From the NCBI GenBank assembly GCA_028532985.1, contig JANCIK010000007.1, forward strand, positions 992,001 to 1,056,000: 64,000 bases of DNA, written 5' to 3'. Position 1 is the first letter of the stretch; each line of letters opens with the position of its first letter. The position numbers were made by a program, and so were the translations under genes. The notes beneath the pieces were generated by a model. It did no database searches, was not told the origin of the DNA, and was given only the letters and a program-made list of their open reading frames with translations. Positions 37,199-47,496 of the stretch are shown here, one piece after another. This DNA is from Stropharia rugosoannulata (Eukaryota; Basidiomycota; Agaricomycetes; Agaricales; Strophariaceae).

Positions 37199-38940
37199 TT
37201 ATCTCCCATAGTTATTGTCCAGGGTGATCCTAGCTCTGGTCTCTCCGTCCTCAAGCCTGATCCAGGTTTCCAACCCAGCAGTGGGATCCGGGGTATGGAA
37301 TAAAAGGTTTCGTACGCCATGACCCCAGCCAGGACTGTCGTATCCCCCATATCTGAAAATCGTCAATAAAGCTATTACGGCTGCTCCTGCAGCTGCCCTT
37401 CGTACTCACCCCGAATGTTTGTCAAAGCAGAAGATGACGTCTTTGGTAGGCTCTCTCGCGCACCACTCGTTTCCGTGATCTGAAAAGTAGTATTTATTGA
37501 GCGAAGCTGCACAATGCAAGGATTGAAGCGACATACCATGCCCGGAAATAATGGCGTGTAGGTTTTTTACATTCCCGTTGAGAGCGTCCCAGAACGGCTG
37601 GTCCTTATCTGTGTTGTCCGAGTCCTGAACAGAGCCGTCGCCTAGAACATCATCTGCTTGGCATAAGTGAAGGGTTAATGTCTTTTAGCTAATTTGACAA
37701 ACCATTTAAGCCAGGGTTTGTTTCGGGGTTCAGTGTCGACTGTACAGCTTGAATCGCGTGTCTGAAAAAGTGTTAATAGGATTAGCTCATTCGCGGAAGC
37801 ATTTTAACGCACGGTGGTATGTGCACGAATGCGATAGCTGCACGTCCTTCAGCTGGACCCCATGCCTTCTCCATGGCAGCGGTCTCTGTAGTGATCCAGT
37901 CCGCAACGGTATCGTCCACCCAGTCGGGGAGGGCTGTGGAATTTGGATTCAGGGAGAATCCGCCTGGAGCGTATTTGAGATATATTTCATGCGCTGTAAG
38001 AAAAAAAAAAAGTGATTCTGCTCACCCCGAGAGTCGAAGAACCATAGGACGAGAATAGGCGCATCATCTACGAATTTGAATCTTAAAATAAGGAGGAGAC
38101 ATCTTAAGTTGAGCCGCACCGTGCACGGTCCGATAAATCTACATCACTGGTAAAGAAGTGTTTACTTTTACAACGGCAATTCTCTTACCGGAACCCAGTA
38201 ATTTCCAGGGCCCTGTACACCCCCAACGCCTGGGGTGACCCGCGTATAACTTAACGGTGCAATTTCTTGCTCGCGCAGAATTTCTTCGATGTGGCTAATG
38301 TTTGCTTGGTTATCGTGATTCTGCGTCCAGTCAGACTAAGTTAAATTTTCTTCACTTCATAAAATTCAAATCGCTTACGCCTTGAGTAGTCGAAAACGGG
38401 ATCTTGGCCTTGATGAGCGGGGCAAGTATCTCGTTAATCAGAGATGTTGAGTTCTCGCGAAATGTGTCTGTATGATACGTGAGTCCACACAAGAAAGAGC
38501 GCATAACATACGTACTCTCTCCAGTAATCTGATCTCCGTTCAGGACACTGAATAGTAGCGTGAGCGCCCTCGTCGGTGAGCACAAAAATCAATCATACAC
38601 GTAGTCGGGCTTTTCGTCACCCAAGACCTTCTTTATCAGTATTGTGCTGTTAGCATCCTGCTGTGGGCCCCATGAATCCCATGGGTTCTCTCCATAATGG
38701 AGATCAGAGAAGACGGTCAACTTTAGGGTTCCGTCTTGCTTAAAGGTTATGCGTGGCTTGGTAGGATACGGGTCGAGCACTGATGAGGATATCTGTGCCT
38801 CTTTTGGTGTGTACTTGTGAGTCCTTTGGATGCCGAGGATGGTGCAAGCACGTACGCATGAAGGGTGCAGAGCTTGCTTTATATACCATGAAGCTCAGGA
38901 GAAGAGTCCCAATGCGAAGAGTAGGTGATGTGTACTTCAT
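37199..38940 (-). CDS. Secreted calcineurin-like metallophosphoesterase
   Basis: Twelve exons (minus): 38940..38856, 38779..38599, 38547..38516, 38467..38379, 38320..38189, 38138..38120, 38067..38026, 37993..37813, 37761..37703, 37653..37537, 37479..37410, 37352..37199; 386 aa. An N-terminal signal peptide (about residues 1-25) suggests secretion or vacuolar targeting. The metallophos motifs are in order: FSDLHYGE, LNGDQITGE, NHDN (130-133) and GHDHG (311-315), which coordinate the binuclear metal centre. The family includes Dcr2-type and purple-acid-like phosphatases. Exon 6 is only 19 nt and intron 7 (37994-38025) only 32 nt with a T-rich core, yet phases agree throughout and the protein matches the family across the junctions. 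A complete, probably active phosphatase; substrate unknown. Confidence 0.9.
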
Positions 38941-39429
38941 GGCTTTGAGTTTGGTGAGCCTCAACAATGGAGGTACTGCCAGATATGTTGCTCAAGAAGC
39001 TGAGTAAGAGTTGGGCGGTGCCCTTGCTAGCGGCTGTTCAACGTTCAACTTTAGCCTCTGGCGCTCAAATCAAGTTCAAACAACGTTGTTAAATAGGATT
39101 TCCTATCCTGATCGGCACATGCGATACAAGCACATTGAGAATTGATAGAAGTAGGATTCTGGTGAGGACTGGTATGAACTGCGACTACTGATTGGCCGAA
39201 GAAGTCGATGAAGTTGGAAGCTTCAAGTTCGCATTGAGTTCGCAAGTCCTTCATGAAGACATAACATAAGGGTTCATTGCATCATCCATACACGTGCGTC
39301 GGACCGGGCGGATCAAGTGTGCCTGCGGTCCGGTGTCAAATGTTTTCCAAAAAGTTTTTGAAAAGTTTACTACTACTAGTCTAGACGGGTTCATGCCAGA
39401 ATAAGCTCTATGTATGTTCGTTCCATGTA
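38941..39429. other. Intergenic, upstream of metallophosphoesterase
   Basis: 5' flank of the phosphoesterase gene on the minus strand. No coding feature supported. Confidence 0.4.
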
Positions 39430-40845
39430 AAGTTTGATGTTAAAGTAGTGATTAAAAAAGATCAAGAAAGCCAGGACGAGAATAACAAGAGAATAAGAAA
39501 CAAAATGATGTTATGAAAATAAATCAAGGAAAAGAGAAGAAAGAAACAGAAGTGAACTGTCAATCACGGCCTGTAATGATCAGGTATTGAGCTACAGATC
39601 ATTGATCAATAAACGTACCAGAAATGGCTGGCCAGAGGGCCGGGTCACGACTCATGAATTCGCAAGTCGACGGTGTTGTGCAGACAAGCTGTTGACCGTA
39701 GGAAGGCACGAAGCGGGCCTTCATAGGAGAGTCAGTCAAAGATTACTCGCTTTGATCGGATTAACTCACGCAAGATCGGCGGGTAGTAATTTGTATGTCC
39801 AGGAGATGGAAATTGAGAAAGTCGGTCGCCGGTGGCCGTCCCTCTAGAGTCAAGTGGCCAGAAGAGCGCAGGGAAAAACACAAGTAGTTGGGAGCGACTG
39901 TAAAGACAGCGTCAGCGACAGAATAACAGGAGATTGAACCAGCCTCTCTACGTGTGATAAGCACCCAAGTAATAAACGGAACTGTAAAAAATATTAGTAT
40001 AAATAAACTCAAGTAAATAGTGACCTCGCTACGTGTGGTAAATCTTCCTGGACCAAGGAGCATCTGCACGTAAAGTAAGCAAAGGCGAGATGAATTGCAA
40101 GACGACTTACCCAGCTGCAGACGTCGCTCGCCTGACGAGAGCCACCACGAGAGCAAATCCCCAGCACACTCACCCCCCGGTAGGAAGAAACTGAAAGGTG
40201 CCTTTACGAAGCCACCCCCCAGAGCCCGACTACCACGCTGCCTCGTTCCAATCTCGCGAGGAGGTTGCGGCATACGCTTGGGAGTGCCACTCAGTGAAGG
40301 GCAGATGACCAGGCACAATGTGCGGGTCAATCTACTGCTCCTTTACGTCGCGACAGGCACGGTCTACATTAGAGCATGGTCCTGCGTTGACTGATTATGG
40401 GGCATGCATGGGGACTCGTCCGCGTGGGGTTCTCGTCTGCTTGGGCGGGGTGTCTGTCAGTAGATATCGCATCGCTTGGACTGACGACGCGGTTATTCGA
40501 TGTCGAAGGCTGACATGGGCGTGGTGTAATGAACGTCTTGAGCGGACGGTGTGCTCGAGGATAAGGGCCTTGGGCGAGGTTGTATCTGTTACAGCAGTTA
40601 TCATCTGATTAGGCGGGATAGGGATAAGGCGTACCGCTGTATGATGATGGCCTTTGGCGTGGGCGCTAGTCTTCTTCCCTGATGTCTGTTAGACGATAGG
40701 AGAGTGGGATGATGGGGAGAAGAAGGCAAAGGGCGCTTGGGGGAGGATATCGCAGGAGGCAGGCTTTTTATAATCCTCCTAGGCTTGTCTATGTTTGTTT
40801 TTCCGAGTCCGTGCGCGATCGCTGTCAGCCGACCATCATTCAAAT
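39430..40845 (-). repeat. Tandem unit copy 1: spliced, apparently noncoding transcription unit
   Basis: About 1.4 kb, repeated with divergence at 41640-43040 (offset near 2.17 kb, direct orientation). Several blocks correspond, including CAGCTGCAGACGTCGCTCGC at 40112 and 42277 and AATCACGGCCTG at 39562 and 41726. Read on the minus strand, both copies keep a TATA box, splice donors and acceptors with branch sites: CTAATATT...CAG, CTGAC...TTTACAG, donor GTGAGTTAA and acceptor GGTCAACAG before CTTGTCTG. The internal exon at 39897..39770 is 128 nt, whereas its counterpart is 130 nt, so no shared reading frame runs through it. It may be a spliced long noncoding RNA or a decayed gene. Confidence 0.55.
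40764..40773 (-). promoter_or_regulatory. TATA-like box of tandem unit copy 1
   Basis: Minus-strand TTATAAAAAG at the upstream edge of the repeated unit, at the position equivalent to the TATATAAAG of copy 2. Its conservation between diverged copies supports a promoter. Confidence 0.4.
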
Positions 40846-41639
40846 ATGGTAACCCTAGAGCCCGTTTAGGCAATATGTCCGTGTATTACGACGTCACCGC
40901 AGCCGGTCTTGTTACCGATATAGACACCAACTAAATGTATCAATCCTTTTCAGTTAACCAGTTTGACTGAATCTTTGATGGCAAACCCAACTACACCCTG
41001 ACTGTTATTCAGTTATGTGGTGCAAGGCTGGTACACAAATAACGAAAGCTTCAGGGTTTGCTAAAAATGCCCATTTAATAATAATACAATTAACCCTCAC
41101 CTAGTAACTACATCTAGAGGATGTATGAGGTTTCGCTGCTTATTTGCCTACTCTAATGGTGTTTGAAGTCGGCGTAGCAGGGGGCTGTATGTGTGTCCGG
41201 CTGCAGTCAAGAGAATTGGTAGGGCACTGCCATCTGGGCCCTAAAAGTGCCGATCGAGTCATAAACGCGGAGACTGGTATGGCAAGCGTCGCACTATCAT
41301 TCATTGAAGGAAACCAGAGTTTAGCGGAGGTTCATAAGCTATGTATGATCATACCAACTAAACTTTAAAATTCAAACTTGGCCTAGGCGCTCAGCTTCAA
41401 AATGCATATGATTGTTTCGTGCTACATAGTACTATCCCATATTAGCGAGAGAAAAGAATGACAAGGAAAAGAATATTTGAGGGATATAGGTTTTATGTTT
41501 GTTCTGATTGTGAAACCATGATCAAGGAAATGTCGAAGAAAGTAGAGAAGAAAATAAAAAAAGAACATGTTATATGGAGAAGCACATCAACGAAAGAAAG
41601 AAAGAAGAACTGAATTTTGGGGTATATGTTTACGTTGTT
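40846..41639. other. Spacer between the two tandem units
   Basis: No coding feature supported. Around 41490-41600 an A/G-rich tract resembles the 3' ends of both tandem units and may be a remnant of an older duplication boundary. Confidence 0.35.
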
Positions 41640-43040
41640 GGCGGTTTGATTGTGAAGTAGAAACGACTAAGAAAAGGTTAAAGAGAATGAAAGAAAAGAG
41701 AATAAAGAACCAGAAGTGGGAGTCTAATCACGGCCTGCTGTAATGAGATATTGAGCTACTGATTTTAATCAAACGTACCAGAATGGCTGGTTCGGCTCAC
41801 AACTCGGGAAGGCACAGGTGGAATATGTCGTTCAGACAAGCTGTTGACCGTAAAAAGGCGCGAAGTGAGGCTTCGTTGGAAGGTTAGTTAGAGTTAGACA
41901 CTTGCATCAGATTAACTCACATATGTGATTGGCAATGCAGAGCTCGACCAGTAGTTCGCACAGGCGATGGAGATGTGTGATATTTGAGAAAGCTGGACGC
42001 AGGTTAGACCGGTGATGGTCCCTCTAGAAGGAGAGGCTAAATGGAAGAGGCTGTAAAGACATTGTCAGCAAGCAGAAAATAAGAAAACTAAACCGGTCTC
42101 TGTACTCGTGTTAATTGCACCAGCAATAGTAGGAACTGAAAGAATATTAGCGCAAATGAAATAAAATGAAAGAATCGATTTGTTACTACGCATGGTAAAC
42201 TTCCTTCCAGTGATGCGAAGCTTGAACTATGAAAAATATGAACAATTGCGGCACAGGATTGATAAAATGACATACCCAGCTGCAGACGTCGCTCGCCTGA
42301 CGAGGCCCGTCACGAAAGCGAGTCCCAAGCATGCACTCACCCCCTGATGAACAAAGACCGGACAGGGACCTTACGAGGCCACTGCCAAGCCCCGGAACAT
42401 CACGCTTGTCCAGTACCAATCTCCTGAGGAGGTTGCGACAACACGCTGGGAGTGCCACCCAAGAGGCACCGATGACCTAGCACACTGTGCCGGTCTGTCG
42501 GTACTACGTGAAATGGATTTAGTTATCTGCGCCCCCACCGACGATTTGGCACATTCGTGCCCGCCGGTCTTTTCGCCGCAGCTACGGTCTTTAGAGAACC
42601 CGTAAGTGCGTGACTGGTATGTGGGGCATGCTTAGAGACTGGTCCGTGACGGGGTAGCTCGTCTGCATGGGCGGGATGTCTGTCAGTAGATGATGTTTGT
42701 AGTGGGCTGACGATGGATGATGGACGCCCTTGAGCGAGGTCGCGATATGGTGTGTGCGAGGACGAGGGCCGTGGGCGGGGGCTGCATCTATCCAGGGCTG
42801 TTAGAATTTGTTTAGACGGAATTGGATAAGACGTACTGAGCATGATGATTGGCCTGGGCGAGGGCGCTAGTCTCCTTCTCATATGATGGTGTACGAGTAG
42901 AAATGAGATGATGGGACGAAGACAAGGAGCGCTGGTAGAAGAAAGAGCGGGATGCAGGCTTTATATATTCCTCGCAGGCTTGTCTGTGTTTGTTTTCCGC
43001 GTCCGTGCGCGATCTGTTGTCAGCCCACCATCATCCGAAA
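41640..43040 (-). repeat. Tandem unit copy 2: spliced, apparently noncoding transcription unit
   Basis: Diverged partner of the unit at 39430-40845 with the same order of blocks. The internal exon (minus) is 42050..41921 (130 nt), flanked by acceptor TTTACAG with a CTGAC branch site and donor GTGAGTTAA. A 30-nt micro-exon-like segment begins at 42135, just after CTAATATTCTTTCAG. The open frame 42882..42523 contains a short peptide (TDRHPAHADE) also readable in copy 1 (TDRHPAQADE), but flanking frames differ. Either a noncoding RNA pair or a fast-decaying small gene family. Confidence 0.55.
42958..42969 (-). promoter_or_regulatory. TATA-like box of tandem unit copy 2
   Basis: Minus-strand TATATAAAG at the start of copy 2, about 2.19 kb from the copy 1 box and in the same position within the unit. 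Confidence 0.4.
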
Positions 43041-43700
43041 GCAGCAATCGCGTTTCTGGATTAGGCATCCTTAACCCTACTTGAACGCATCGAAATGACA
43101 TCATGAGGCAGTGCCACTGCCTGTCACCCAACTTAGCCTGTACTTGTATTTGCACGCACTGTGCGCGCGACTCTGACATTCCTTCAGCCTCTGCATTCAG
43201 AGAGATCACTCATTACTTTTCCGAACCGTCGAGAGCCTGAGGAGAGTTCTTAAAAATGATGACCTATTATCTCCCAAAATAAAGCGAGGCGTGAGAGTCC
43301 CTTAATGCAAGTTGTCCACCATGCAGCCTATAGGGTCCACTGTCCAGTTCCTTCTTAGAACCTTCCCAATTGCCTTATTATGTTTTTCAGGATGAGCTAA
43401 GGGCCTACAGTTGTGTGCAAAGGTTACCATATTTCGCTTAATGTTTAATAGTACGTTGCGAGGGTTTTAGTATACGATGCTGCGAACCTAGCAGAGCTCA
43501 ATCATTTCTATACTTGAAAACCAAGAGAATATATTAAAATCCTTTTCGATATATGATTATTGGTTATATGTAAATCCCAAGAAAAATGTGCCCCTACATC
43601 CAAAATTGATACTTTTATGGAACGGACCCTCCAGGAGTGCGCTCTCGCCACATCTCAATCGAATCAAGATTCGTATGATGGTATATCAAAATGACATTTA
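43041..43700. other. Intergenic, 3' flank of the bestrophin-like gene
   Basis: No feature supported. Confidence 0.4.
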
Positions 43701-45780
43701 CTACCGAGTGAGTTCATCAATATCCTTCCAGCTCTTGACCATGGCCCGGCGCAAACTAGGGAAACCGGGAGCGACGTCGGCTCCATTTGGCATTTGATAG
43801 TCGGTCCCTCCGCGCAGAAGATCCTTTGCAGACCGGCGGTCAACAGGTGCAAATGGTTGGTTCCTGTTGAACTGTGAGTAAGACACTTATTTCAAGGTAA
43901 AATGAGCTTACATCTCGTTGAAGATGAAGTCAGCAGGGTTTGGCATGGTATGCTGGAAGCATAATTGGTCAGGATCTACATGCAGGTGAAAACATACAAG
44001 GGACTCACAGCTGTGATCAAATGCAACTCGCGTTGGATGGCATTGCAGAAGTAGTCAAGATCTAAAGGGGGATCAGCTCGGAAATCGCACATTATTTAGA
44101 TAGAGGCTTACCAAGATCGTTCAAGTCATAGTTAAACGGATTTTCGCTGAATTATCGTATACAAGGTCAATATGTTGATTGACCTTCAGAGACTTTTCAA
44201 ATAACGTACATTTCCTGACCTATTTCAAGGAAGCCCAGAAGGAGGAACGATGCAAATGCGGTTCCAGGGATAGTAATCCATTTGAAGGAGTTATAGATCT
44301 GGAATGGCAAGAAGAAGAGATAAAGCCTGCCATAGCTTCAGCACCATTTTATTTCCTTAGCATTGTTGACACAACATACCAAAGTGACATGCGCAGGTGC
44401 GCTTGGTATGCAAAAGGCAGGGGCGTATTGCAGATACGCTCCAAGTTGGACAGCGTATCTTGAAGCATTGTGAGATTACCAGTGATTCCGGTGGCAATAG
44501 CAGGTTGCACCAAGCCGGAACGCATACACCCTGTAAGATAGTTAGTAAGAGACCGCCAAAGAATAGTACAAAAGACGCATACACGCAGAGTAGCTGCAGG
44601 CAATCCGAGTCAGACGCAGCAAGTGTGACGAGGAAGTACAAAAACCCACTTTGACAAGACAAGGACAATCTCGAGAGGTACTTGGCTTTCGACGTATTCG
44701 TTGTGGCGTCTTTTCTTGCCGCGACCTTTTGGACGAGCGGTGCGTGTTATCGAGCGTCCTATCCATCTGAAGAGTCGAAGTAATGGAATGTAGTCCAAAA
44801 CCGATGGAACAGGCGGATTGCGGGCGGGTTTGAGAGAGGGATTGGTGTCGAAGGCATGTAAGCCCTTTTCTGGGTCAGACTCGCTTCCACTGCGGCTAGA
44901 TTGGCTGCCTCGTTCCATCTCGACAACTGGCTTGTTGCTTTTACGAGTGTGATCCGCTGATTCTTGCCACAAAGGAAGCAAATCTGTCTCAGTCCCTTGC
45001 ATTCCATTGGCGTAACGGGGCAGGAAAGAGATGAGCGGATACAAGTCTTCGTAGTAGACGCCTGGCTCGTCACGTAAGAAATGCTGTCAATGGAAACGAA
45101 TTTATGTCATGGCTTGAATTTCGGACAGGGACGCCGTCACTCACTTTCACCGAGACTGCAAAGGCAAGAATCTTTATTGATTCATTCAATGCAATTCAGA
45201 TATTAACTGATGTGCGAGGCGCTCACCAGGTTAATCATCGTCTTTTTCTCAATGACATTCTGAAGAGAAGTGGTATCGCTGTTCTTGCGCTCAGCAGGGA
45301 TATGGATCCAAAACTGGTTAGAACAGGTTTGAATTTGTTAAAATTAAATAAGTGACATTAACGAAACGTGGTACGTACCTGTTGGGCAAGATTTCTGGAA
45401 GCGGTGATGATATTTGTCCACATTTTTCTGCCATCTTGGTATCTATGAAACATGAGACTCCAGTGTCCACGGAACTGAGCAAATGTCGCACCTTTCGTAC
45501 GCAGACGACGTCCTGAACGAAATGACCAGACCAAGGACTGTACCGAGGACAGTCAAAAGCTGATTCGAGATGCCCAGGTTATGGCTTGTTTTCTCCCCCA
45601 CCAGCGTTACCACTGAGATAACCTAGTTTTAGCCGCAGGCGCTTCCTGGAACCGAATAGGTCGCTCACTCGTCGCTATCAACGTGAAGAACAACACTTCC
45701 GGCCATATGTCGTTAACAACAGTCGCTTGGAATTTTCTGGCTGTCCATGTCCCACGGAAGAGGGGATTTGAAGAGACCAT
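43701..45780 (-). CDS. Bestrophin-like (UPF0187/RFP-TM) anion channel
   Basis: Thirteen exons (minus): 45780..45669, 45612..45492, 45442..45379, 45313..45227, 45171..45145, 45083..44650, 44593..44583, 44530..44380, 44326..44210, 44146..44112, 44061..44009, 43952..43912, 43863..43701; 471 aa. It is an integral membrane protein of the bestrophin superfamily, likely a chloride or other anion channel. Family features include NPLFRGTWTARK at the N-terminus, LGLVISFRTSSAYERYQDGR, WTNIITASRNLAQQIW, AFAVSVKHFLRDEPG, VQPAIATGITGN, YLFFLPFQIYNSF, FLEIGQEIENPF, YDLNDLDLD and NQPFAPVDRRSAKDLL. A large charged insertion rich in Ser and Lys lies in the middle (about residues 180-270). Exons of 27 and 11 nt are needed to keep the family sequence in frame. 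The gene is complete. Confidence 0.9.
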
Positions 45781-46987
45781 GCTCACAGAGACGGTCGGGA
45801 ATCAGGAAAAGGCGAAGGGGATGAAGCCAGTAAATGAATGAGGTGCCCAAGCCAGATGTGGGGTATGTGAAAGGGCGGCTTTTACGCCGTTGCTTTATGT
45901 ACGTCGAACAAAGCCGTTGCTGTATGCTTATGTTTCCAGGGTCCCGCGCTCGTCAATTGAGAGATCCAATCGTCCACTTGATGGATGCAGTGCGCGGACC
46001 CCCTAAATGATGGCCGGAGCTCACTCCGATGTTGCTCACACGACTTGGTTCTGCTCTAACCGCTGGCCAATGCAAAGGCAGATAAGTATCGTCGCATTAA
46101 GATAATCCGAAAGGAAAACGTTGAGACCATAGCTTCGAGTGTTACTCAGTATCTTCAGGTATCGTTTCTCTGGACGATTTCGTGCTCAACACGGGGCTGC
46201 TTGTGGATCGTGAGAGATCATGAAGCACCAAGACAAGAATAAAAGAAGTAACTAACTGAATTGATCTGGATGTTTGGGCGCGGCCTTGGCAACATGTGTA
46301 CGGAGACTAACTGCCATCGACCTCCGTCAATGGCTATTTCGCAATCATCTCAGACGGATTAGTCGGTAAACATACGCACATGACCATTTCGATTAGAAAA
46401 GCATACGAAATAGCTCGAAGTCGCGTTCATCCGTCTGCATTGAATTCAAAAGTTTAGCATTAACTACGCGGGCTCCACTGGAGTCTAGAGAATCGACAAC
46501 CGATGTCATTGCACCAGATGATGGACCACTGGAAAGCGGAATCATCATAGCGTAGACCAAGGATTCTTCGCCAAAAAATGCTAAAAGTCTAGCGCAGCCT
46601 TGGATGCAGCGGCCAGCTGAAGCCCGAGACGATGTCACAGCTTGGACGCTAGGCCGTGAGCCATGATCTGTTTCAAATCTCCTTTGTGTATAGCATCAGC
46701 ATTAGAAATATTAGTTATCTGTTCGTTGGTATGGGTAGAGAACCAGAGCGATGTGCGCAGATATCTTGGCCGTTCAAGTGGTCTGAAGCGAACGCGCTTC
46801 AGGGCGGCGTTGTCGGTTGCTTACGTAAAATGGCAGTTTCCGGAGTCGGGGGTTTAAACGTTCATAGAACATGTATTCGAACTTGCGCACCTCGCTACGC
46901 TGCGGCTTAGGGCGTACACAGTAAACAAAGTAGTATGTAAGTAATGTTGTAAAGCATTTGTAAATAGTATAACATGAAGCGTCACGG
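45781..46987. other. Region between bestrophin-like gene and Plavaka element
   Basis: The first part is the promoter side of the bestrophin-like gene. An 81-codon minus-strand frame (46638..46393) without an ATG might be the remnant of an exon cut off by the transposon insertion, but no partner exon or family is recognised. Nothing else supported. Confidence 0.35.
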
Positions 46988-47022
46988 CACTGTTAACGCG
47001 CCGCGCAATCAGCGCACGGTGC

Positions 47023-47040
47023 TTACATCAGCAAACCGTG
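47023..47040 (+). repeat. Left inverted repeat block of Plavaka element
   Basis: TTACATCAGCAAACCGTG pairs in inverted orientation with 58184-58201 (16 of 18 positions). A further CAATCAGCG block just outside it also has a counterpart at the other end. Confidence 0.6.
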
Positions 47041-47290
47041 ATCCAGCTATGGAGCACTTTTCAGCACTTTATAGCTGCATAGCAACATAGCATAGGGTAC
47101 CCAGTTTATAGCACTACATAGTACGAGGTGATATTTATACCTCAGAGCCAGAACTATATACTGCTATGGAGTGCTATATATCACCCTATTGCCGGTTCAA
47201 AGTGCTACATAGTGTCATATTATCTCTATGTACTACTCTCTAGCACTCTATACATAAGAGAAACATGAGGCAGAGTACGGAATATTGGCG
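47041..47290. repeat. Left subterminal motif cluster of Plavaka element
   Basis: Dense occurrences in both orientations of short motifs such as AGTGCTA, GCTATGGAG, TAGCACT and TATAGC. Such subterminal arrays are typical transposase binding regions in CACTA elements; a similar cluster is at 57975-58150. Confidence 0.6.
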
Positions 47291-47496
47291 GAACCCTGGG
47301 TAATTTTGTGCAATCGGTTATACTATTGGCGGAGAGAATGACCTTATTTAGGGAGCTGACTAATGTATATGTCAAAATCAATTACGGTGACATTTATCTG
47401 GGGCAAAATAAAAACATAACAGTGTAAATAATATGGAGGATAGACGAAGGCTAGAAGGCAATTAGAAAGCAGACATTTATGTGTTGGTCAATAGAA

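Noticed and set aside
38189..38320. Suspected two-base frameshift in the metallophosphoesterase
   Set aside because: A recount of the line gave 132 nt for this exon, so the frame is intact.
46393..46638. 81-codon frame outside the Plavaka left end
   Set aside because: Could be a truncated host exon but nothing identifies it; mentioned only in the spacer entry.
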